Shown: piece after piece, positions 20,103 through 30,219 of the stretch | How positions within the stretch are numbered: the first letter of the stretch is position 1 | How the letters are laid out: each line of letters begins with the position of its first letter | NCBI GenBank assembly: GCA_900472785.1 | Contig: UCJH01000062.1 | Span: 28,782 to 92,781 of the forward strand | Origin: Hyphomicrobiales bacterium | Lineage (GTDB): Bacteria > Pseudomonadota > Alphaproteobacteria > Rhizobiales > Rhizobiaceae | Reading direction: 5' to 3' | Length of the DNA stretch: 64,000 bases | The notes under the pieces: model-generated | Database searches by the model: none | The model's input: only the letters and a program-made list of their open reading frames with translations | What the model was told of the DNA's origin: nothing | Program-made: the position numbers and the translations under genes

Positions 20103-21596
20103 TCAGCCGTCGATGCCGTCGAAGATTTCGGCGGCCCTGCCGGCGTTGACGCGGCGCAGTTCGATTTCCTCGCGGCGGCTGGCGAAAAGCTCGCTGGCCA
20201 GGATCTGATCGGCGAGATCGGCGGGGAGGGACAGGATGACGCGGCTGTCTTCGGTGTGGATTCCGGACAGCGACGAGCGCTTGCCGGTGATCATGCCGCC
20301 CGCCACCGTGTTGTTGGTGTCGGGGTCGATCAGGATGAAGGCGCCGGTGGTGCGGTTCTGCTCGTAGCTGTCGAAGATCGCCTGCTCGTCGAAGGACAGG
20401 TGCACCTTGCCGATGGCGTTCATCGGCAGCGACTTGGCCGGGTTCCACTTGCCGCTCTTCAGGTCCAGCTGGCTTGCCGGCTCGATGGTGACGCGCTGAC
20501 GGCGCGAGCCGCTCTTCAGCCAGTAGCGCTTGCCCGGCTGGATGCCGTCCGACTGCAGGGCGACGAGCTGCGCATCGAAGGACAGGCCGGTCTGCGGCTG
20601 GCTGTCGATGGAGACGATCATGTCGCCGCGCGAAACGTCGACCTGACGGTCGAGCACCAGCGTGATCGCGTCGCCGGCCACGGCGGCGTTGCGCACGAGG
20701 TCGAAGGTGACGATCTTGGTGACGTTCGCGACCATGCCCGAGGGCAGGATGACGACGGAATCGCCCGGTTTTACCGAGCCACCGGCAACGGTGCCCTGAT
20801 AGCCGCGAAAGCTTTCGCCCGGACGCGAGACGCGCTGCACCGGCAGGCGGAATCCGACCGTCTGGGCCGAACGGACGGTGGCCAGTTCGAGAACCTCGAC
20901 CAGCGTCGGGCCGTCATACCAGGGCATCGAAGTCTTGCCGTCATAGACGACGTTTTCACCCTTGAGCGCAGACACCGGGATGGCCGTGATCTGGCGCACG
21001 CCGAGCGACAGCGCGAGTTCGCGGAATTCATGACTGATCTGGTCGAAACGGGCACGGTCATAACCGGTCAGGTCGATCTTGTTGACGGCGAGAACAAACT
21101 GCTTGATGCCCATCAGCGAGGCGATGGTGGCGTGGCGGCGGGTCTGTTCGAGCATGCCGACGCGGGCATCGACGAGCAGGATGGCGAGATCGGCGGTCGA
21201 GGCGCCGGTCGCCATGTTGCGCGTATACTGCTCGTGGCCGGGCGTGTCGGCGACGATGAAGGAGCGCTTGTCGGTGGCGAAATACCGATAGGCGACGTCA
21301 ATGGTGATGCCCTGTTCGCGCTCGGCCTGCAGGCCGTCGAGCAGCAATGCGAAGTCGGGCAGGCCGAGATCGTTCTGCTTGCCGGAATCGCGATGAAGCG
21401 TGGCGGCCTGGTCTTCCTTGACGGCCTTGGTATCCCAGAGCAGGCGGCCGATCAGGGTCGACTTGCCATCGTCAACGCTGCCGCAGGTGATGAGGCGGAG
21501 CGGACGGGTATCGCGCTGTGCGTGGGCCGGCTCTGCATGCGGCAGGGCGCTGACGTTGGACGAGGCGGCAGCGGCGGCGACTGCGGAAACGGTCAT
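20103..21596 (-). CDS. cysN: Sulfate adenylyltransferase subunit 1 (GTPase subunit)
   Basis: A 497-residue GTPase subunit of ATP sulfurylase. With CysD it converts sulfate and ATP to APS, using GTP hydrolysis to drive the reaction. The G-domain motifs are intact: G1 GSVDDGKST, G3 DTPGHEQ, G4 NKID. EF-Tu-like beta domains follow (VQRVSRPGESFRGYQGTVAGGSVKPGD). The protein ends without an APS-kinase (CysC) domain, unlike NodQ fusions, which suits a partner APS reductase. It starts one base past the cysD stop region and is the last gene of the cysH-cysD-cysN operon, ended by the terminator at 20054. Confidence 0.96.
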   Translation of the reverse strand: MTVSAVAAAAASSNVSALPHAEPAHAQRDTRPLRLITCGSVDDGKSTLIGRLLWDTKAVKEDQAATLHRDSGKQNDLGLPDFALLLDGLQAEREQGITIDVAYRYFATDKRSFIVADTPGHEQYTRNMATGASTADLAILLVDARVGMLEQTRRHATIASLMGIKQFVLAVNKIDLTGYDRARFDQISHEFRELALSLGVRQITAIPVSALKGENVVYDGKTSMPWYDGPTLVEVLELATVRSAQTVGFRLPVQRVSRPGESFRGYQGTVAGGSVKPGDSVVILPSGMVANVTKIVTFDLVRNAAVAGDAITLVLDRQVDVSRGDMIVSIDSQPQTGLSFDAQLVALQSDGIQPGKRYWLKSGSRRQRVTIEPASQLDLKSGKWNPAKSLPMNAIGKVHLSFDEQAIFDSYEQNRTTGAFILIDPDTNNTVAGGMITGKRSSLSGIHTEDSRVILSLPADLADQILASELFASRREEIELRRVNAGRAAEIFDGIDG

Positions 21597-22549
21597 CAGA
21601 AATATCCTTCGCGTTTTTTCTTTTCCATCGATCCGGACTGGTCGCGGTCGATGGCGCGTCCCTGACGTTCGGAGACGGTGGCGATTTCAAGCTCGGCGAT
21701 CACCTCGTCGAGCGTCGTGGCATGGGAGCGGATGCCGCCGGTCAGCGGCCAGCAGCCGAGCGTGCGAAAGCGCAGCATGCCTTCCTGCACCTGTTCGCCC
21801 GGCAGCGGCTCAAAGCGCGGATCCTCGGCCCAGACGAGCATGCCGTCGCGATCGACGAACTTGCGCGGCTTGGCGTAGTAGAGCGGCACAAGCGGAATGT
21901 CCTCGGCCTGGATGTAGCGCCAGATGTCGACTTCGGTCCAGTTCGACAGCGGGAAGGCGCGCACGCTTTCGCCCTTGCGGATCATGCCGTTATAGACGTT
22001 CCAGAGTTCCGGGCGCTGGTTGCGCGGGTCCCATTTGTGGTCCGGGGTGCGGAACGAATAGATGCGCTCCTTGGCGCGCGATGCTTCCTCGTCGCGGCGC
22101 GCGCCGCCGAAGGCCGCGTCGTAACCGCCGGCATCCAGCGCCTGGCGCAGGGATTCGGTTTTCATGATGTCGGTATAGAGCGCCGACCCGTGCGAAAACG
22201 GCGTGATGTTTTCGGCAGCACCGCGCGGATTGATGTGCTCGATCAGGTCGAGATCGTATTCTTTCACGAGCGCATCGCGAAAGCCGATCATCTCCGGGAA
22301 CTTCCAGCCGGTGTTGACGTGCAACAGCGGGAAGGGCACTCGGCCGGGATAGAAGGCCTTGCGCGCCAGGTGCAGGAGAACGGAGCTATCCTTGCCGATC
22401 GAATAGAGCATGACGGGATTGTCGAACTCGGCGGCCACTTCGCGGAAGATGTGGATCGCTTCGTTTTCCAGCGCTTTCAAATGCGGGTCGAGCGGCGTCT
22501 TCGTGCTCTGCGGGTTATGCAGTTCCGTTTCCGGATGGATGGGCGACAT
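21596..22549 (-). CDS. cysD: Sulfate adenylyltransferase subunit 2
   Basis: A 317-residue catalytic subunit of ATP sulfurylase. The PP-loop pyrophosphatase motif is seen in [19 protein letters not shown], along with [21 protein letters not shown] and the C-terminal [16 protein letters not shown]. The start at 22549 (MSPIHPETE) has GGAG 7 bases upstream; the open frame continues upstream into cysH and is not coding there. It ends at the cysN start and lies 44 bases after cysH, so the three genes are one operon. Confidence 0.96.
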   Translation of the reverse strand: MSPIHPETELHNPQSTKTPLDPHLKALENEAIHIFREVAAEFDNPVMLYSIGKDSSVLLHLARKAFYPGRVPFPLLHVNTGWKFPEMIGFRDALVKEYDLDLIEHINPRGAAENITPFSHGSALYTDIMKTESLRQALDAGGYDAAFGGARRDEEASRAKERIYSFRTPDHKWDPRNQRPELWNVYNGMIRKGESVRAFPLSNWTEVDIWRYIQAEDIPLVPLYYAKPRKFVDRDGMLVWAEDPRFEPLPGEQVQEGMLRFRTLGCWPLTGGIRSHATTLDEVIAELEIATVSERQGRAIDRDQSGSMEKKKREGYF

Positions 22550-22593
22550 TTCAAATCTCCGGGAAGTCTGTGGAGGTGTAGGCCAGATGCGCG

Positions 22594-23364
22594 TTATCGC
22601 GCGATGCTGTTTGCCAGTACACTTGATTGCGGGATGGTGGATGATGCGGTCTCCGGGACATGCAGGCCGCATTCGCGCTTTTCGTCGTTCTCCCACCACC
22701 AGCGGCCGGCGCGTTCCGGTTCGCCGGGCTTGATGGCGCGGGTGCAGGGCTCGCAGCCGATCGAAGGATATCCGCGCTGATGAAGCGGATTGACCGGGAT
22801 CGCCTCGGCCGCGACATGCGCGTGGATCGTCTCGATGCTCCAGTCGGCCAGCGGGTTGATCTTCACAAGATTGCGCTCTGCGTCGAACTCGGCAAACGGC
22901 GTCTCGGCACGGGCGCCCGACTGGCCGCGGCGTAAGCCCGTGATCCAGTACGTGGCACCTTCGAGCGCTTTCGCAAGCGGCTTGAGCTTGCGAAAGCCGC
23001 AACAGGCGTGCCGGGCCTCGACGCTGTCATAGAAGCCGTTGAGGCCATACTTGGCGGCATAGGCGTCGATATCCGTCTGCTCGGGATAGAAGCGCTTGAT
23101 GAGGATGTTGTAGGTTTCCTCGGTCTTGTCGATCAGCGCGACCGTTTCATTGAACAGCCGGCCGGTCTCGAGCGTCGATACCTCTATATCGAGGGCGTCG
23201 CTGCCGATGGTCGCCGTGATCACCTGATCCTCGATGCCAAGGCTGGTCGTGAACACGGCCTTGCCGTCAAGGCGGGCGACAAGCGCCAGCCGACCGGCGA
23301 GATCGAGGCCGCCAAGCTGCTGATCAAGAGCCTTGGCTGCACTTTCAAGAGAGATGGACGTCAT
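22594..23364 (-). CDS. cysH: Assimilatory APS/PAPS reductase
   Basis: A 256-residue reductase of activated sulfate to sulfite, first gene of cysH-cysD-cysN. It has the substrate-binding [21 protein letters not shown] and the TGLRRGQS loop. Two Cys pairs (HACCGFRK and GCEPCTR) are the [4Fe-4S] ligands of the APS-type enzyme, and the C-terminal KRECGLH holds the catalytic Cys. The cluster and the lack of a CysC domain nearby point to APS rather than PAPS as substrate. The 5' flank (23365-23590) is AT-rich and probably carries the promoter. Confidence 0.95.
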   Translation of the reverse strand: MTSISLESAAKALDQQLGGLDLAGRLALVARLDGKAVFTTSLGIEDQVITATIGSDALDIEVSTLETGRLFNETVALIDKTEETYNILIKRFYPEQTDIDAYAAKYGLNGFYDSVEARHACCGFRKLKPLAKALEGATYWITGLRRGQSGARAETPFAEFDAERNLVKINPLADWSIETIHAHVAAEAIPVNPLHQRGYPSIGCEPCTRAIKPGEPERAGRWWWENDEKRECGLHVPETASSTIPQSSVLANSIAR

Positions 23365-23590
23365 GACGCAATCCTGTCTGGTTGTCCCGGACTATCGCAG
23401 CCCAGTGTGACAAAAGACAGAAAAACGGATTTCAATTGCCGCTGGATGTGAGCAAATGTCTCTAACTTCATCAAAAATATCGGAAAAACTAGTAATTTAG
23501 TAGATTATTCGCTCTGTTAAGGCTGTTCCTTTGATCTTTTTACTTGCGTCTGCCAACCTGCATCGCAAGTGCAATTCAGGAGTTACGGCA

Positions 23591-23863
23591 ATGAAATCAG
23601 CGGCGATTTCCTCTCTGCGCGTCGATCCGCAATTGCGGGCTGACGCGGAAAGCGTTCTCAAGGATGGCGAGACGCTGTCGGCCTTTGTGGAGGCGTCTGT
23701 GCGAAGCCAAATTCATGCGCGCAAGACGCAGGCGGAATTCGTTACCCGCGGACTGGCTTCACTGGAAGAAGCCAAGCGCACAGGTGTCTATTATAGCGCC
23801 GAGGAGGTTCTTGATGAACCGAAGGATATGCTTGCGGCTAAGAGTGGCGAGAAAGCCGGATAA
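23591..23863 (+). CDS. Probable antitoxin (YlcI/YnfO-like, ribbon-helix-helix type)
   Basis: A 90-residue protein beginning MKSAAISSLRVDPQLRADAESVLKDGETLSAFVEASVRSQI, which looks like a ribbon-helix-helix antitoxin. The tail (VYYSAEEVLDEPKDMLAAK) is the usual toxin-binding part. The start at 23591 has GGAG 8 bases upstream; the frame runs 20 codons further up without support. It is followed by a ParE-like toxin remnant in the same frame after the stop. If the toxin is dead, this gene is an orphan antitoxin. Confidence 0.75.
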   Translation: MKSAAISSLRVDPQLRADAESVLKDGETLSAFVEASVRSQIHARKTQAEFVTRGLASLEEAKRTGVYYSAEEVLDEPKDMLAAKSGEKAG

Positions 23864-24157
23864 GCTTCGCTGTCCGCTATTCCGGAGCCGTCCACGCCGC
23901 TATTGTTAGGCACTGCGCTTACCTTTTGGATCAATGAAACGGTCGTTGTGCAGGCTGCCGCCGCCATCAAGAAGAGCATAAAGGTGCTAGAAGCTTTTCC
24001 CTTTGCTTGTCGAAAGGCGTCCGCGGAAACCGCGTTCCTGCGCAAACTGGTCATCCCTTTTGGGTCTGCCGGCTACGTCGCCCTGTTCGAAATCGAAGAC
24101 AGCGAAACGGTGACGATCCTGGCCGTCCGACACCAGCGCGAGGAGGATTACCACTGA
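23864..24157 (+). pseudogene. RelE/ParE-like toxin, N-terminus disrupted
   Basis: The C-terminal half is a clear ParE/RelE toxin: AAAAIKKSIKVLEAFPFACRK, then LRKLVIPFGSAGYVALFEI and TILAVRHQREEDYH. Upstream of about residue 15 the frame reads into the antitoxin stop (23861-23863) with no sensible start. A basic stretch starting with GTG in another frame (about 23845-23907, VARKPDKLRCPLFRSRPRRY) may be the original N-terminus. The first 30-40 residues of the family are missing or frameshifted, so an active toxin is unlikely. TTG at 23903 could still start an 84-residue product. Confidence 0.65.
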
Positions 24158-24218
24158 TGGAGGTGATCGCGCGCCGTCGCCGACATGCCGTCCATGGTCG
24201 AGTGTGCGAAAGCGCCGG

Positions 24219-25160
24219 TTACTTCAGCGTAATTCCGTCCCTGACGCTCGCCAGGCGGTCGTAATAATAGCCTTTGATTGGATGCTGGGCGATCATCAGA
24301 ATGATCTTGCCATTGTCGATCCGGAACCAGGCGATACCGCCCAGCGGCTTGCCCGTTTCCTTGTCCTTGCGGGTATAGGTGACTTCCAGAACGGCGCCGC
24401 GTTTGGTGTCGCGGGCGATGGTGCCGAGAAATTCGGCATCGGGATATTCCTGGGTGATGCGGGCGCGAACCTGTTTCCCGTCTCTCTCGACGTCGAGATA
24501 GGTTTCTCCGCCGGAGTCGGCGACGAAGATCATGGCGAAGGGCTGGTCGGGCGCGCTTGCCATGGCGCCGCTCGGCCCCTCGGTGACGATTGCGACGCTG
24601 CCGACAAGAATATCGCTGATCCGCATTCCCGCCAGATCGTCGAAGCGGTAGGGCAGGGCTTCGGCGCGTTGGTCGATGGTCTGCTTCACCTCCCGCGCCG
24701 TCGCCATCGACGCTTCCAGGGCGGCCTGATCGACCGCGCCGGCGGCGTTGGCGGGCACGACGGCGATCACCATGCCGTTGCTGCCTTCCCCCTCGATCGC
24801 CAGGGAATAGACGGTGGAATTGCGCTGCGTCATGTAGCCCTTGAAATAGATCGCGTGGCGGCCGCCAACGGTCATCTCGCGGATCTCGTCCATCCGCGCC
24901 ACGTTGTTCCCCTGACCCTGCATGCTGCCGACTTCGCCGAGTTCGGACAGTTTTAGCGGCGAGGCCGCCGCCTGCATGATCATCAGCACGGACTTCGACG
25001 GGTGCACGAACATTGTGATCGGGTCGCGGGTCAGCGCGAAACCCGGCGGCGGCTCGATGCTCCAGCTGGTGCCCGGCACATTGACCGCTTCGCCAGCCTG
25101 GACCGGGATCGACAGCACCACCAGCAGCAAGGCGCTGGCCAGGAAAGCAAGCAGGCGCAT
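24219..25160 (-). CDS. Exported hypothetical protein
   Basis: A 313-residue protein with a signal peptide (MRLLAFLASALLLVVLSIPVQA, cut before GEAV). The mature protein has no recognised domain. It looks beta-rich and appears to hold two related halves, each with a substrate- or ligand-binding look (TSWSIEPPPGFALTRDPITMF; VTEGPSGAMASAPDQPFAMIF). It ends GGIAWFRIDNGKIILMIAQHPIKGYYYD. A periplasmic location is the only firm inference. Neighbours give no functional clue. Confidence 0.72.
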   Translation of the reverse strand: MRLLAFLASALLLVVLSIPVQAGEAVNVPGTSWSIEPPPGFALTRDPITMFVHPSKSVLMIMQAAASPLKLSELGEVGSMQGQGNNVARMDEIREMTVGGRHAIYFKGYMTQRNSTVYSLAIEGEGSNGMVIAVVPANAAGAVDQAALEASMATAREVKQTIDQRAEALPYRFDDLAGMRISDILVGSVAIVTEGPSGAMASAPDQPFAMIFVADSGGETYLDVERDGKQVRARITQEYPDAEFLGTIARDTKRGAVLEVTYTRKDKETGKPLGGIAWFRIDNGKIILMIAQHPIKGYYYDRLASVRDGITLK

Positions 25161-25420
25161 GTCGGCATCCTCCCGGAATTTATCTCACAGGCTAACCCGG
25201 GCTTGCCGATGCATCAACGGCAGTCCCCGCCCATTCCGGAAACGGCGTCGAGGCGGGTTTTATTCACATGGTTGGTGACCTGCTTCATGCGCATGAAAGA
25301 CGTTCCGAAATAAATATGATAAATTTCATCATATTTTTACTCATAAAACTTGACAGAAATTATCACCTTAAATAGCTACCTGTTCCTGTAGAGTTTTTTC
25401 AAACGCATGGGGGCATGCAA

Positions 25421-26386
25421 ATGACCATCACTATCTCCGCAACCGACGTCAACAAGGATGGCACCGGTGTCAACGTCCTCGCTTATCTGAGCCAGTTCGA
25501 CACCAACTTCGTATCGGCCGGCCGCGGTCAGTTCAGCGGCGCTGACGGGATTTCCGGCGAGCAATATGCCGTAACCGACGGCAAGGCCACCAAAACCGGC
25601 GTTGTCTTCGATTCCGGAAAGACCGACTGGTCCTACAATATGAGCACGCATCAGGTTTCCGGCTCGCTCCAGACCCTGCGCTTCGGTTCGCAGACGACGC
25701 TCGACGCTACGAAACATGTCTTTACCCAAGCGACCGACCTGAAAATCTCGGGCCTTGGCCTGGAAACCAGCGCCGACGCCAACGCCCTGCGCTCCGGCCT
25801 GTCCTCCAGCGACATCAGCGGTCTGCTCGCCCTTTTGAAGAAGAACAGCATCGCCTTTTCCGGCAGCACCGGCAACGATACCTTCACGAGCTTCGACCTC
25901 AACGACACGCTGGATGGCGGCGCCGGCAACGATAAGCTCAATGGACAGGGCGGCAACGACCTGCTCAAGGGCGGTGCAGGCAACGACGCCCTCTCTGGCG
26001 GCAACGGCAATGACAGCCTCTTCGGCAACGCGGGCAACGACGTGCTGGCCGGCAATGCGGGCAATGACAGGCTGAACGGCGGTGCAGGCAACGATGCGCT
26101 GCATGGCGGCGCCGGCAACGACAGCCTTATCGGCGGTGCTGGAAAAGACACCTTCGTCTTCGCAACCGGTACGGGCAAGGACACGATCGTCGATTTCGAA
26201 GCCGGAAGCGCCACAACGGGTGACGTGCTGAGCCTCGACAAGGATGTCCTGTCGTCCTTCGCCGCCGTCAAGGCTGCGGCAACCGATACGGTCAGCGGCC
26301 TGCTGATCAAGTACGGCGCGGACACCATCCTGCTCGAAGGCGTCGAAAAGGCCGACCTGCACGCCAACGACTTCTTCTTCGTCTGA
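25421..26386 (+). CDS. RTX calcium-binding protein with HasA-like N-terminal domain
   Basis: A secreted-type protein of about 321 residues. From the ATG at 25415 as residue 1, residues 3-165 resemble the heme-carrier HasA: VLAYLSQFDTNF, SGEQYAV, then WSYNMSTHQVSGSLQTLRFG and LKISGLGL. Tyr74 and His79 sit where HasA has its heme-ligand Tyr75 and supporting His83; the first HasA ligand, His32, has no counterpart. Residues about 171-247 are seven or more GGxGNDxLx calcium-binding nonapeptides. The C-terminus ends in a hydrophobic HANDFFFV, a typical type I secretion signal, and no N-terminal signal peptide is present. ATG 25421 is preferred because GGGGG lies 7 bases upstream. No secretion genes are in the window. 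Confidence 0.82.
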   Translation: MTITISATDVNKDGTGVNVLAYLSQFDTNFVSAGRGQFSGADGISGEQYAVTDGKATKTGVVFDSGKTDWSYNMSTHQVSGSLQTLRFGSQTTLDATKHVFTQATDLKISGLGLETSADANALRSGLSSSDISGLLALLKKNSIAFSGSTGNDTFTSFDLNDTLDGGAGNDKLNGQGGNDLLKGGAGNDALSGGNGNDSLFGNAGNDVLAGNAGNDRLNGGAGNDALHGGAGNDSLIGGAGKDTFVFATGTGKDTIVDFEAGSATTGDVLSLDKDVLSSFAAVKAAATDTVSGLLIKYGADTILLEGVEKADLHANDFFFV

Positions 26387-26403
26387 TCCCTTCCGGCAAG
26401 ACG

Positions 26404-26438
26404 AAACGCCGCGCGTCGAAAAGGACGCGCGGCGTTTT
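26404..26438. terminator. Bidirectional hairpin terminator
   Basis: The 14-base arms aaacgccgcgcgtc and gacgcgcggcgttt flank a 6-base loop. The stem lies between the convergent RTX and GFA-family genes and ends in T on either strand. Confidence 0.82.
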
Positions 26439-26456
26439 CGCGTTCAGCATCCGGTA

Positions 26457-26849
26457 TTACCCCTCGAAGCGGTCCGTCGCGTCCCGGTCGCGCTCATATC
26501 GTCTCGCAAGCGGAAACGGCGGCAGCCAGGATTCGCGGCGGACGGTCCAGAGCTCGTAGGTCGGCATCAGTCGATCGGTTTCGTCGAGCGAGCCGAGATT
26601 TACCTCGATCTCGTCGCCAGTGCGGGCGAAAACGGACGAGCCGCAGCGGGGGCAGAAATGCCGTCCCGCATAGTCGCGTGTTTCACCAGCGATCGTCACG
26701 GCATCCTTTGGGAAGATCGCGGAGGCGTGAAAAAGCGCGCCATGATGCTTGCGGCAGTCAAGGCAGTGACAAAGACCGACCCGATAGGGGTTTCCCGAGG
26801 CCACAAATCGGACGTCGCCGCACAGGCAACCGCCGCTGAACCGCTCCAT
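26457..26849 (-). CDS. GFA-family (glutathione-dependent formaldehyde-activating-like) protein
   Basis: A 130-residue zinc protein of the GFA/CENP-V fold. The zinc Cys are visible in GGCLCGDVRF, LCHCLDCRKHHG and HFCPRCGSSVF. Most family members are not true formaldehyde-activating enzymes, so only the fold is assigned. It lies downstream of betA on the same strand but separated by 76 bases, and may have its own promoter. Confidence 0.87.
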   Translation of the reverse strand: MERFSGGCLCGDVRFVASGNPYRVGLCHCLDCRKHHGALFHASAIFPKDAVTIAGETRDYAGRHFCPRCGSSVFARTGDEIEVNLGSLDETDRLMPTYELWTVRRESWLPPFPLARRYERDRDATDRFEG

Positions 26850-26925
26850 GCCGCGTCTCCTTCAAAAACAGACAGGCGGAATCGCTACACCGAACGGCAC
26901 CGCAATGGCAATTGGCGGCGATGCT

Positions 26926-28578
26926 CTACCGGTCGCTGGTCTCCCAGCGCGGGTTGATCCACGGCTCCTGGTTGGAGCGCGGCAGCATTTGCTTGCCGAG
27001 GATGTGATCGGCCGCCTTCTCGCCGGTCATGATCGAGGGGCCGTTGAGGTTGCCATAGGTCACGTGCGGGAAGATCGAACTGTCCGCGACCCGCAGGCCG
27101 TCGACGCCGATGACCCGGGTTTCAGGATCGACCACGGCCATCGGATCGTTCTTGTCGCCCATCCGGCAGGTTCCGCAGGGATGATAGGCGCTTTCCAGAT
27201 GCTCGCGCAGGAAAGCGTCGATCTGGTCGTCGGTCGTCACGCTCTCGCCCGGCTGGATTTCAGGGCCGCGATACTGGTCGAAAGCCTTTTGCCCGAAGAT
27301 CTCGCGCGTCAGCCGGACGCAGTGGCGGAATTTTTCCCAGTCTTCCGGATGGCTCATATAGTTGAACCTGATCACCGGATCGGCCTTCGCGTCGGGCGAG
27401 CGCAGCGTCACATTCCCGCGCGATTTCGAATGGTTGTAGCCGACATGGACCTGGAAACCGTGGCTCTTGGCCGCAGCCTTGCCGTCATAGGAGATGGCCA
27501 CCGGCAGGAAGTGATACTGGATATCCGGCTGCCTGATGCCCGGCGCCGAGCGCAGGAAGGCGCAGGCTTCGAACTGGTTGGAGACGCCGAGCCCGGATTT
27601 GGTGAACAGCCACTGCGCGCCCGCAACCCCCTGCCAGAACCAGGGCAGCCAAGAATAGAGCGAGACGGGTTTCAACGAAACCTGCTGGAAATAGAATTCC
27701 ATATGATCCTGCAGGTTGGCGCCGACGCCCGGCCGGTCGGCCTTCACCTCGATGCCCATTTCCTTCAGATGCGCGCCCGGTCCGATTCCCGACAGCATCA
27801 GGAGCTTCGGCGAGTTGAACGAGGATGCCGCAACGATGACTTCTCGGTTGGCCTTCACGACCTCGATCTTGCCGCCGCGCTCGATCTCGACGCCGACGGC
27901 GCGACCGTTTTCGATGACGATTTTTCGCGCATAGCAGCGTAGCAATTCGACATTCGGCCGCTTGAGCGCCGGGCGCAGATAGGCCGAAGCCGTCGACCAG
28001 CGCCTGCCGTTGTGCACCGTCTGCTCCATCAGGCCGAAGCCCTCCTGTTTGGAGCCGTTATAGTCGTCCGTCAGTTCGAAGCCGGCTTGCGCACCCGCAT
28101 CGACGAAGGCCTTGAACAGCGGGTTTTTGAAGGAGCCCCGCCGCACATGCAACGGACCGTCCGTGCCGCGCCAGCCGTCCTCGCCGCCGCTGGAGTTTTC
28201 CATGCGCTTGAAGTAGGGCAGCACGTCCGCATAGCCCCAGCCGCGGGCGCCGAGCTCTTCCCACTCGTTGTAATCTTCCATCGACCCGCGCACATAGACC
28301 ATGCCGTTGATCGAGGAAGACCCGCCGATGACCTTTCCGCGGGGAGCCGTGATCCGCCGATTGTTCAGGTTTGGCTCAGGCTCCGACAGATAACCCCAGT
28401 TGTAGCGGCTCATGCTCATCGGCCAGGCGAGCGCCGCCGGCATCTGGATGAACGGCCCGAAATCCGACCCGCCGAACTCCAGAACCAGTACGGTATTCTT
28501 CCCGTCCTCCGACAACCGATAGGCAAGCGCCGAGCCTGCGGAGCCGGAACCGATAATGACGTAGTCTGCCTGTTGCAT
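26926..28578 (-). CDS. betA: Choline dehydrogenase
   Basis: A 550-residue GMC-family flavoprotein oxidising choline to betaine aldehyde, associated with the membrane respiratory chain. The FAD-binding N-terminus is [24 protein letters not shown] signatures follow ([20 protein letters not shown], then [14 protein letters not shown]). The active-site His region is [13 protein letters not shown], and the C-terminal [19 protein letters not shown] fits the family. It is the last gene of betI-betC-betB-betA and is separated from betB by a 171-base spacer with palindromic repeats. Confidence 0.95.
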   Translation of the reverse strand: MQQADYVIIGSGSAGSALAYRLSEDGKNTVLVLEFGGSDFGPFIQMPAALAWPMSMSRYNWGYLSEPEPNLNNRRITAPRGKVIGGSSSINGMVYVRGSMEDYNEWEELGARGWGYADVLPYFKRMENSSGGEDGWRGTDGPLHVRRGSFKNPLFKAFVDAGAQAGFELTDDYNGSKQEGFGLMEQTVHNGRRWSTASAYLRPALKRPNVELLRCYARKIVIENGRAVGVEIERGGKIEVVKANREVIVAASSFNSPKLLMLSGIGPGAHLKEMGIEVKADRPGVGANLQDHMEFYFQQVSLKPVSLYSWLPWFWQGVAGAQWLFTKSGLGVSNQFEACAFLRSAPGIRQPDIQYHFLPVAISYDGKAAAKSHGFQVHVGYNHSKSRGNVTLRSPDAKADPVIRFNYMSHPEDWEKFRHCVRLTREIFGQKAFDQYRGPEIQPGESVTTDDQIDAFLREHLESAYHPCGTCRMGDKNDPMAVVDPETRVIGVDGLRVADSSIFPHVTYGNLNGPSIMTGEKAADHILGKQMLPRSNQEPWINPRWETSDR

Positions 28579-28616
28579 GGTATTGGCCTCTTTGTTCGGC
28601 GCTCGATGTTTCGGTG

Positions 28617-28739
28617 ATCTCCCCCCTTGAGGGGGAGATGTCGGCGTCGCCGACAGAGGGGGGGTAGGCCAGCCCGGAATTCGAGGAGAGTGACCCCTTG
28701 TTCCTCCGCGACATTTCCCCTCTAGGGGAGATCGGCCGC
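28617..28739. repeat. RIME-like palindromic intergenic element between betA and betB
   Basis: The spacer holds three palindromes: atctccccc / gggggagat (28617-28639), gtcggcg-t-cgccgac (28640-28654), and near the right end tttcccct / aggggaga (about 28713-28732). It matches the appearance of the rhizobial intergenic mosaic elements, which occur in many copies in these genomes. Such elements can form stem-loops in mRNA and modulate expression of the distal gene, here betA. The family call is from memory of the motif, not from a search. Confidence 0.6.
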
Positions 28740-28749
28740 ACCTTCCAGA

Positions 28750-30219
28750 TCAATACGGCGACTGCACAGGCCCCATCGCCACATAGACGCTCTTCAGTTC
28801 GCTATAGTGGTTCAGCGCTGCAATCGAGTTCTCGCGGCCGAAGCCGGATTGCTTGGAGCCGCCGAACGGCACTTCCACCGGCGCCAGATTGTAGGCGTTG
28901 ATCCAGAGCGTGCCGGCTTCGAGCGCATCCGCCACGCGGTGGCCGCGGGTGAGGTCGCTGGTGAAGACGCCGGCCGAGAGGCCGAATTCGGTGGCATTGG
29001 CGCGGGCAACGACCTCTTCTTCCGTGTCGAAATCGAGCACGCACATGACCGGGCCGAAAATCTCCTCGCGGCAGATGGTCATGGCGTCGGTGACGTCGGC
29101 AAAGACGGTCGGCTGGATGTAGTTGCCGGCCGACGAGACGGAATTGGGAATGCCGCCGCCGGTCAGAAGCGTCGCACCCTCGGCCTTGCCCTTTTCGATG
29201 TAGGAGAACACCTTGTCGAGCTGCGCCTTCGAGACCATCGGCCCGAACTGCGTCGCCTCGTCCATCGGATCGCCGATAACGATTTTTTCGGTGCGCTCCT
29301 TGAGGCGCGACAGGAACTTGTCCTTGATGCCCTTCTGCACGAAGACACGCGTGCCGTTGGAGCAGACCTGGCCCGTCGAGTAGAAATTGCCGAGCATCGC
29401 CCCGCCGATGGCGCTTTCGAGGTCGGCATCGTCAAAGACGATCAGCGGCGACTTGCCGCCAAGCTCCATCGTGACATGCTTGAGGTTCGCGGCTGCGGCC
29501 CCGGCAACCTTCTTGCCGGTCTCGACCGAGCCGGTCAGCGACACCTTGGCGACGTCCTTGTGATTGACGAGCAGCGGGCCGGTCGCACGATCCCCCTGGA
29601 TGACGTTGTAGAGGCCTTTGGGCAGTCCGGCCTCGATCAGGATCTCGGCGATCTTCAGCGCGCCGAGCGGCGTGTTTTCGGACGGTTTGAAGACCATGGC
29701 ATTGCCGCAGATCAGCGCCGGCGCACCCTTCCAACAGGCGATCTGCTGGGGATAGTTCCAGGCACCGATGCCGACGCAGACGCCGAGCGGGACGCGCTTG
29801 GTGAAGGCGAAATCGCCACCAAGCGGAATATAGTCGCCGTTCAGCGCCGAAGCCGCGATGCCGCCGAAGAATTCGAAGGCATCGGCGCCGGACGTCGGGT
29901 CGGCGACGATGGTTTCCTGGATCGGCTTGCCGGTATCGAGCGTCTCAAGTTCCGAAAGCTCGCGGTTGCGCTCGCGCATGATATCGGCGGCGCGCTTGAG
30001 GATGCGGCCGCGCGCCGTCGGGCTCAGGGCTGCCCATTCCGGCTGGGCGCGTTTTGCGGCGGCAATCGCCTTTTCGACGATGGCGGGGGTTGCCGCATGC
30101 AGCCTGGCGATCACCTCGCCGGTCGCCGGATACAGGCTGTCGAAAGGTGCGCCGGCTGTGTCCTCGACATATTCGCCGTCGATGAAGTGCGAGGCTTTGG
30201 GTTGGGCTTTCATGGTCAT
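28750..30219 (-). CDS. betB: Betaine-aldehyde dehydrogenase
   Basis: A 489-residue NAD(P)-dependent aldehyde dehydrogenase converting betaine aldehyde to glycine betaine. The catalytic Glu lies in [13 protein letters not shown] and the catalytic Cys in [15 protein letters not shown]. The NAD-binding site ([33 protein letters not shown]) is complete. Its ATG overlaps the betC stop by 4 bases; the third codon is also Met. The position inside betICBA fixes the substrate better than sequence alone. Confidence 0.95.
   Translation of the reverse strand: MTMKAQPKASHFIDGEYVEDTAGAPFDSLYPATGEVIARLHAATPAIVEKAIAAAKRAQPEWAALSPTARGRILKRAADIMRERNRELSELETLDTGKPIQETIVADPTSGADAFEFFGGIAASALNGDYIPLGGDFAFTKRVPLGVCVGIGAWNYPQQIACWKGAPALICGNAMVFKPSENTPLGALKIAEILIEAGLPKGLYNVIQGDRATGPLLVNHKDVAKVSLTGSVETGKKVAGAAAANLKHVTMELGGKSPLIVFDDADLESAIGGAMLGNFYSTGQVCSNGTRVFVQKGIKDKFLSRLKERTEKIVIGDPMDEATQFGPMVSKAQLDKVFSYIEKGKAEGATLLTGGGIPNSVSSAGNYIQPTVFADVTDAMTICREEIFGPVMCVLDFDTEEEVVARANATEFGLSAGVFTSDLTRGHRVADALEAGTLWINAYNLAPVEVPFGGSKQSGFGRENSIAALNHYSELKSVYVAMGPVQSPY

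Noticed and set aside
20028-21665. Plus-strand open frame of 545 codons opposite cysN
   Set aside because: Shadow of cysN; no domain and typical antisense composition.
23365-23590. Sulfur-related riboswitch upstream of cysH
   Set aside because: The AT-rich flank shows no stem arrangement resembling SAM-type riboswitches.
25910-26150. Regular short repeats that might be taken for a CRISPR array
   Set aside because: They are the 27-base coding units of RTX nonapeptides, in frame and without spacer-like unique sequence.
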